NCBI GenBank assembly: GCA_030628755.1
Contig: DAOVQH010000056.1
Span: 1 to 10,719, forward strand
DNA: 10,719 bases
Source of the DNA: Candidatus Cloacimonadota bacterium
GTDB taxonomy: Bacteria; Cloacimonadota; Cloacimonadia; Cloacimonadales; TCS61
Direction of reading: 5' to 3'
Of this stretch, positions 7,653-10,719 are shown in pieces. The notes under the pieces are model-generated. The model was not told the origin of the DNA. It was given only the letters and a program-made list of their open reading frames with translations, and ran no database searches. The translations under genes and the position numbers were made by a program. Numbering within the stretch: the stretch's first letter is position 1; each line of letters begins with the position of its first letter.

Positions 7653-7680
7653 CGTGTGGTGCCGTCACCCTTTAGGGTTT
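7653..7680 (+). repeat. Dispersed repeat unit, copy 1 (GTGGTG...ACCC-TTTA-GGGT)
   Basis: These 28 bases match 10380-10407 at 22 of 28 positions with no gaps, counted by hand. Both copies run CG-GTGGTG-...-ACC-TTT-GGGTTT. This copy ends in a small hairpin, ACCC (7667-7670), loop TTTA, GGGT (7675-7678). It is noncoding, 50 bases after comF, and directly ahead of the C/G/G element. Confidence 0.6.
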
Positions 7681-7687
7681 GTCTTGT

Positions 7688-7714
7688 CCCCCTTTGTAAG
7701 GGGGATTAAGGGGG
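7688..7714 (+). repeat. C-run/G-run/G-run hairpin element, copy 1
   Basis: CCCCCTT (7688-7694), triloop TGT, AAGGGGG (7698-7704) is a perfect 7-bp hairpin. A second AAGGGGG at 7708-7714 could pair with the same C-run instead, so two exclusive stems are possible. No T-run follows, so it is not a classic terminator, although it could end or protect the comF transcript. A looser copy with the same triloop is at 10231-10268. Such C5/G5 elements are known as dispersed intergenic repeats in several bacterial phyla. Confidence 0.6.
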
Positions 7715-7742
7715 TTTGAAAATTAATTTCGATAATCAAACA

Positions 7743-7764
7743 CAGCCGGACTATTTACCGGCTG
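7743..7764. other. GC-rich hairpin upstream of the 7843 gene
   Basis: CAGCCGG (7743-7749) and CCGGCTG (7758-7764) form a perfect 7-bp stem with an 8-base loop. In this AT-rich spacer it stands out. It has no T-run on either side, so it is not a standard terminator; it could be a leader structure. Confidence 0.5.
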
Positions 7765-7781
7765 AAAACTGTTAACCTGCT

Positions 7782-7814
7782 CCGTTAGATTAGAAGATTC
7801 TTTCTGTCTAATGG
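7782..7814 (+). promoter_or_regulatory. Leader stem-loop just before the ribosome-binding site
   Basis: CCGTTAGAT (7782-7790) pairs with GTCTAATGG (7806-7814) with two G-T wobbles, and after one bulged T (7791) AGAA (7792-7795) continues on TTCT (7802-7805), closing a 6-base loop. This 13-bp stem ends 16 bases before the AAGGAG (7831-7836) of the next gene. It may stabilise the message or modulate translation of the secreted-protein pair. Structure is seen by hand pairing only. Confidence 0.45.
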
Positions 7815-7842
7815 TACAAAAAACGAAAAAAAGGAGTAAAAA

Positions 7843-9042
7843 ATGAAGAAGATTTTTATAGTAATGCTTTTGCTAATGGCATTAACAAGTATAATGTTTG
7901 CAGAGGATATCCAACTGCAGGAAATTACATTGGATGAATTTTTAAATGATTACCTGCCAAATTACAAAATTGAAAAACGAATTCAATTAGAAGGTATGGG
8001 CAGAGATTTTGCAGTTGCAAAAGGAACCGGAGAGATTGTAGCGGTAACTAGAACAGATGAAAAATACATTGTTAAAATGTTAGATTTAGAAGGAAATTAC
8101 AAGTGGTCACATTTATTTGATAATAACTATTACAATATTAGTGCTTTAGTTTCTGATAATGGAAATACTACAACATTGTTTCTAAATGAAGGGGAAGGTC
8201 GTGGTAAAAATGTCATAATTTCTAAAGATGGTCAAATTTTATATGAAAGTCCAATATCCTATAGTGTTTTTTATCCTTCACCAGACGGGAATTATGTTTA
8301 TGAAAATCTAAATATTATGGGATCAACCAGACAAAAAGAAATTAAACTGTATAATAAGCACGGTGAGAGAATAGTTATTACAGGTTTAGAAAACTTTAGA
8401 ATCCGAAATATCAGAATAAGAATTACAGATAAATCTCATCTAATTGCTTTTATTGAACAAGAAAATACTGATAGTATCATAATGTGTTTTTTTGAGTTTA
8501 ACGAAGGTAATATAACCTTTTTGTGGCAACATGAATTTGAAGAAGGATATTCGAAAATATTTGACACACATAATATGACTACAACAAATCTTCGGATATT
8601 TCAAAATAAAATTGCTGTAAATGCTTGTGATTCAGGTTTTTACATTTTTAATTTTGATGGAAATATTCTTCATCAAGATAATGAATTAGTTTCATCATTT
8701 GGTTTTTCTCAATATGGTGGTTTTATAATTGATAATCAAGAAAATTTAAAAATCTTTGATAAAGATAATTTGAATGAAAAAATTATAAATTTTTCATTAA
8801 AATTTAAAACTACTAAAGAAAATGTTTTATCATTTCTTAAATTTGGCAATCTTTACTTAATAGATATCGAAAGATATTTCTATCAAAAAATGAAATATCA
8901 TACTTTATTGAATGAAAATGACAAGACTAGATTAATTGATGAAAGTTTTTATTTTCTATCACTCAACAATTCTAATATCATAATAGCATTTAATTATGAG
9001 CCAAACTCAAGTATTACAATCATATATGGAGGTGAAAAATGA
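7843..9042 (+). CDS. Secreted hypothetical protein, probably beta-propeller-like
   Basis: The 399 residues begin with a standard signal peptide (MKKIFIVMLLLMALTSIMFA, likely cut after Ala20), so the product is exported. I do not recognise the family. The mature part has repeated short beta-type units of about 40-50 residues, each with a 'polar turn, hydrophobic strand, D/N-G' pattern: IVAVTRTDEKYIVKMLDLEG, SPDGNYVYENL, IKLYNKHGER, FYIFNFDGNILHQD, LKIFDKDN. This suggests a six- or seven-bladed propeller, often used for binding rather than catalysis. There are only two cysteines and no obvious catalytic motif. It lacks the C-terminal sorting domain that its neighbour carries. AAGGAG lies 6 bases upstream of the start. 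Its stop overlaps the start of the M23 peptidase gene (ATGA), so the two products probably work in the same place. Confidence 0.8.
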   Translation: MKKIFIVMLLLMALTSIMFAEDIQLQEITLDEFLNDYLPNYKIEKRIQLEGMGRDFAVAKGTGEIVAVTRTDEKYIVKMLDLEGNYKWSHLFDNNYYNISALVSDNGNTTTLFLNEGEGRGKNVIISKDGQILYESPISYSVFYPSPDGNYVYENLNIMGSTRQKEIKLYNKHGERIVITGLENFRIRNIRIRITDKSHLIAFIEQENTDSIIMCFFEFNEGNITFLWQHEFEEGYSKIFDTHNMTTTNLRIFQNKIAVNACDSGFYIFNFDGNILHQDNELVSSFGFSQYGGFIIDNQENLKIFDKDNLNEKIINFSLKFKTTKENVLSFLKFGNLYLIDIERYFYQKMKYHTLLNENDKTRLIDESFYFLSLNNSNIIIAFNYEPNSSITIIYGGEK

Positions 9043-10211
9043 AAATTAAAATCCTCTTCATAGTTTGTTTTTCCCTAATTTGTATTGGATTATCTAGTTG
9101 GACATGGCCTCTATCAAATTCAAGCTCTCCTGATGATGCGGATACCTTTACATCTCCATTTGGTCCACGATGGCTAGGATATTATGATTTTCATAATGGA
9201 ATGGACTTACAGGCAACTTCTCCTCAAGATGTCCATGCTTCTCATGCTGGATATGCTACTCAGGAATCAGGAGGTGCTGGCGGTGATTTGATAAGAATTG
9301 AGAGTGGTTCAATAAGAACATATTATATGCATCTTAGTGAAAGATATGTCAATAATGAAAATGTTCCCGAAGGGTATCTTATAGGTAAAAGTGGAAATAG
9401 TGGTGGAGTGCCTTATCATCTTCATTTTGAATATAGAGTAAATAATGATGATAAACACCCTCTCCAGGTAATGCCGTATCATGATAACTATTACTGTGGT
9501 GCTGAAATGTTAACAACGGATAACCGAGATTTCAGTTTTAAACTTACTATAGATGATGATGAATTGGATATTGATATTATTGATATTGTTTTTATTTATG
9601 AAGATAATGGATTCATTAATGAGGAAGATTTCGATATAGATTACAGTGAGGAGCAATACATACCAATAGATAATAACAACATAGAATTGTTTAGTGGAGA
9701 TTGGACAATGTATGTATATCCAGAAGATTTTAATCCAGATACTGATCAGGAAATTACATATCGATTTGTTACCGATGAACCTGAAATCCAAGCTTTGAGT
9801 ATTGAATTTATGCCTATAACGGCTGAGGGTTGGAATGATTTGGAAGAAGCATTCTATTACCAATTTACTAGTTATGCAGATGAAACAACCATTCCAATAA
9901 ATAACACTTTGCATTCAAATTACCCCAACCCCTTCAAACCGTCAGGAGCCGGTCGCAGTCCTGGCACAACCATCTCCTACAGCCTGGCAGAAAACATCCA
10001 AAATCCCAAAGTAGAAATCTATAATGTGAAAGGACAGAAAGTGAAATCATTCTTTCTTGAAGATAAACTTGGAGAGAACTCTATAGTCTGGCACGGGAGA
10101 GATGAAAACGATAAAACTGTGAGTTCCGGTGTCTATTTCTATCGTTTAGTAAATGTAGGCAAAACCGTGCAGACACGGAAGGATCAAATTAATTTTGTTC
10201 GTTTTTGTTAG
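9039..10211 (+). CDS. Secreted M23-family metallopeptidase with C-terminal FlgD-like sorting domain
   Basis: This 390-residue protein has a signal peptide (about 1-20, before WTWPL). A LytM/M23 domain spans about 35-150: zinc ligands His52 and Asp56 in HNGMD and His129 in HLHF, with His98 (YMHL) and His127 as catalytic histidines. M23 enzymes cut peptide cross-links of peptidoglycan; a few act on other proteins. Residues about 165-250 form a very acidic region rich in Asp, Glu and Ile. The last 100 residues are a FlgD Ig-like, type IX-style sorting domain, with NYPNPFKPS at 294-302, VEIYNVKGQKV and SSGVYFYRL. It should be exported to the surface or medium. Oddities are a GC-rich in-frame insert at 303-309, a GC-rich domain in an AT-rich gene, and an end (RKDQINFVRFC) that lacks the usual MLLLK-type tail. 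Confidence 0.92.
   Translation: MKIKILFIVCFSLICIGLSSWTWPLSNSSSPDDADTFTSPFGPRWLGYYDFHNGMDLQATSPQDVHASHAGYATQESGGAGGDLIRIESGSIRTYYMHLSERYVNNENVPEGYLIGKSGNSGGVPYHLHFEYRVNNDDKHPLQVMPYHDNYYCGAEMLTTDNRDFSFKLTIDDDELDIDIIDIVFIYEDNGFINEEDFDIDYSEEQYIPIDNNNIELFSGDWTMYVYPEDFNPDTDQEITYRFVTDEPEIQALSIEFMPITAEGWNDLEEAFYYQFTSYADETTIPINNTLHSNYPNPFKPSGAGRSPGTTISYSLAENIQNPKVEIYNVKGQKVKSFFLEDKLGENSIVWHGRDENDKTVSSGVYFYRLVNVGKTVQTRKDQINFVRFC
9941..9965 (+). repeat. GC-rich inverted repeat inside the sorting domain
   Basis: GTCAGGA (9941-9947) and TCCTGGC (9959-9965) form a 7-bp stem with one G-T wobble and an 11-base loop. It spans the 21 bases 9945-9965 (16 of them G or C) that encode GAGRSPG, placed between PS and TTISY of a motif that is normally continuous (NPSTTISY). 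It reads as an in-frame insertion, perhaps an exonic palindromic element. Confidence 0.45.
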
Positions 10212-10230
10212 TTGTTATTTAGAACTCTCT

Positions 10231-10268
10231 TCTCCCATTTTCTGTGAAAGGGGAAATGAGAAAAGGGG
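10231..10268 (+). repeat. C-run/G-run/G-run hairpin element, copy 2 (diverged)
   Basis: TCCCATTTTC (10233-10242), triloop TGT, GAAAGGGG (10246-10253) form an imperfect hairpin with one bulged A, and a second AAAAGGGG lies at 10261-10268. The order C-run, TGT loop, G-run, G-run is the same as at 7688-7714. It starts 20 bases after the stop of the M23 gene. No T-run follows. Confidence 0.45.
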
Positions 10269-10278
10269 TCTTTAGAAA

Positions 10279-10358
10279 TTTACCCCGTGTAATTCTCAAC
10301 TTGTTGAGGAGCAACTAAGCCTCTGGCTTATAGATCTGTTGCTATTCCACAGGGTGAA
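10279..10358. other. 80-base branched inverted-repeat element (candidate structured RNA or small mobile palindrome)
   Basis: Hand folding gives nested, mostly perfect pairings. An outer stem joins 10279-10289 and 10348-10358: TTTACCCCGTG with CACAGGGTGAA, one C-A mismatch and one wobble. Arm 1 is CTCAAC (10295-10300) with GTTGAG (10303-10308). Arm 2 is GCAAC (10311-10315) with GTTGC (10338-10342), capped by TAAGCC (10316-10321), triloop TCT, GGCTTA (10325-10330). The result is an outer stem enclosing two arms. It is not a tRNA: there is no TTCGA-type T-loop or acceptor pattern. Strand and function are unknown. It could be a noncoding RNA, a 3' mRNA structure, or a non-autonomous repeat. Confidence 0.5.
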
Positions 10359-10379
10359 AAATAAAAAAATAAAAAATAT

Positions 10380-10407
10380 CGAGTGGTGGCTTTACCTTTT
10401 TGGGTTT
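10380..10407 (+). repeat. Dispersed repeat unit, copy 2
   Basis: This is the partner of 7653-7680 (22 of 28 identical). Here the ACC-TTTTT-GGGT core is weaker as a hairpin. It lies just upstream of the sorting-domain relic and probably marks where that gene was cut. Confidence 0.55.
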
Positions 10408-10410
10408 TTG

Positions 10411-10497
10411 TGGATATCTATAAACAGAGTTTATTTCTACAAACTCAGTGTTAATGACAAAGATATGGCAGTTAAACGAATGTTGTTATTAAAATGA
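10411..10497 (+). pseudogene. Relic 3' end of a sorting-domain gene (VYFYKL...KRMLLLK)
   Basis: In the frame ending at TGA 10495-10497 the translation reads ...VYFYKLSVNDKDMAVKRM then LLLK. This is the standard end of FlgD-like/type IX-style sorting domains (GVYFYKL.....A.KKMLLLK). The conserved Gly before VYFY is Arg, and upstream of about 10426 the frame no longer resembles the domain (no W.G.D..G..V.SG). No start codon or body is attached, so it is a decayed or truncated gene end. It sits 27 bases before a strong terminator, which probably once served that gene. The parallel SSGVYFYRL in the M23 gene is a different sequence, so this is not a simple tandem duplicate. Confidence 0.65.
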
Positions 10498-10524
10498 TAT
10501 TTTGTATATCGTTTAAAATAATTT

Positions 10525-10556
10525 AAAAAAGCCATCGATCGATGGCTTTTTCTTTT
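10525..10556. terminator. Strong bidirectional intrinsic terminator
   Basis: AAAAA-GCCATC (10526-10536), loop GATC, GATGGC-TTTTT (10541-10551) gives an 11-bp stem including an A/T extension, followed by CTTTT. The A-run on the left makes it work for the opposite strand too. It is 313 bases beyond the M23 stop but only 27 beyond the relic stop. Confidence 0.88.
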
Positions 10557-10719
10557 ATCTATTATTTTATAATCTGTCTATTTTTCAAATTGACCCTCTA
10601 ATACGAAATCTCTTTCTATCATCGAATAACGGCGAAGCTATCTATCTCGTAAGAAACAATGTTGTTATGTGATATTGCCTATGTAAATTTGTCATATTTC
10701 TATCATTAGAAGCGAAGCC
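10557..10719. repeat. Two partial copies of a TTTCTATCAT...GCGAAGC repeat
   Basis: TTTCTATCAT followed by GCGAAGC occurs at 10613-10638 (9-base spacer) and again at 10697-10718 (5-base spacer), the second running to the window edge. The wording resembles degenerate forms of the common bacterial intergenic repeat with GAGGAGCGAAGC and CGAAGCAATCT. No gene, RNA or promoter is visible in the rest of this stretch. Confidence 0.4.

Noticed and set aside
7716..7736. TTGAAA and GATAAT as a promoter before the 7843 gene
   Set aside because: The spacer is only 9 bases, far too short for a sigma-70 promoter.
7743..7764. GC-rich hairpin as an intrinsic terminator for comF
   Set aside because: No T-run follows on either strand.
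9510..9914. Long minus-strand open frame opposite the acidic part of the M23 gene
   Set aside because: It is the shadow of GAT/GAA-rich codons on the other strand; no ribosome-binding site or recognisable protein.
10172..10211. A simple frameshift explaining the odd end of the M23 protein
   Set aside because: Neither alternative frame near 10170-10210 gives an MLLLK-like tail, and one runs into a stop quickly; replacement by rearrangement fits better.
10279..10358. tRNA or other known RNA gene at the branched element
   Set aside because: Arm sizes and loops do not fit a tRNA: no T-loop consensus, no 7-bp acceptor stem ending before a CCA or discriminator base.

Overview
The window reads as a piece of an AT-rich, Gram-negative-type bacterial genome with every recognisable gene on the + strand. 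The best guess at lineage is the Candidatus Cloacimonadota (or a neighbour in the FCB group). This rests on the C-terminal sorting domain of the last gene (NYPNPF...TTISYSL...GVYFYRL), on a second free-standing sorting-domain end (VYFYKL...KRMLLLK) in the 3' intergenic region, and on lipoprotein genes. It is an inference from style, not a database match.

Region 1 (2-5989) is a tightly packed run of co-directional genes with spacers of 2-25 bases or short overlaps, probably one transcript. It holds the tail of a nucleotide-sugar epimerase, a DegT/DnrJ/EryC1/StrS sugar aminotransferase (TTG start), an ETF beta subunit with no alpha partner beside it, lgt (prolipoprotein diacylglyceryl transferase) overlapping a gene for a predicted lipoprotein, purB, a short phosphatidylserine-decarboxylase-like membrane protein that seems to lack the catalytic parts, and pssA (phosphatidylserine synthase, TTG start). 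The themes are envelope sugar, lipoprotein and phospholipid synthesis, with purine and electron-transfer housekeeping genes mixed in.

Region 2 (6219-7603) follows a 229-base AT-rich spacer and is a two-gene unit: an unrecognised, mostly helical 230-residue protein and a ComF-type phosphoribosyltransferase, joined by an ATGA overlap.

Region 3 (7604-7842) is a spacer with a 28-base repeat unit, a C-run/G-run/G-run element and two further hairpins just ahead of the next gene. Region 4 (7843-10211) is another ATGA-coupled pair: a secreted, probably beta-propeller-like protein and a secreted M23 metallopeptidase with a very acidic middle part and a FlgD-like C-terminal sorting domain. That domain is much richer in GC than the rest of its gene, carries a GC-rich in-frame insert, and ends abnormally.

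Region 5 (10212-10719) has no intact gene but is dense in structure: a second C/G/G element, an 80-base segment that folds on paper into an outer stem enclosing two arms, a second copy of the 28-base repeat, the decayed 3' end of a sorting-domain gene ending in MLLLK, a strong bidirectional terminator, and two partial GCGAAGC repeats. The most interesting parts are the decarboxylase-like pseudoenzyme beside pssA and the repeat, relic and structured-element complex at the 3' end.
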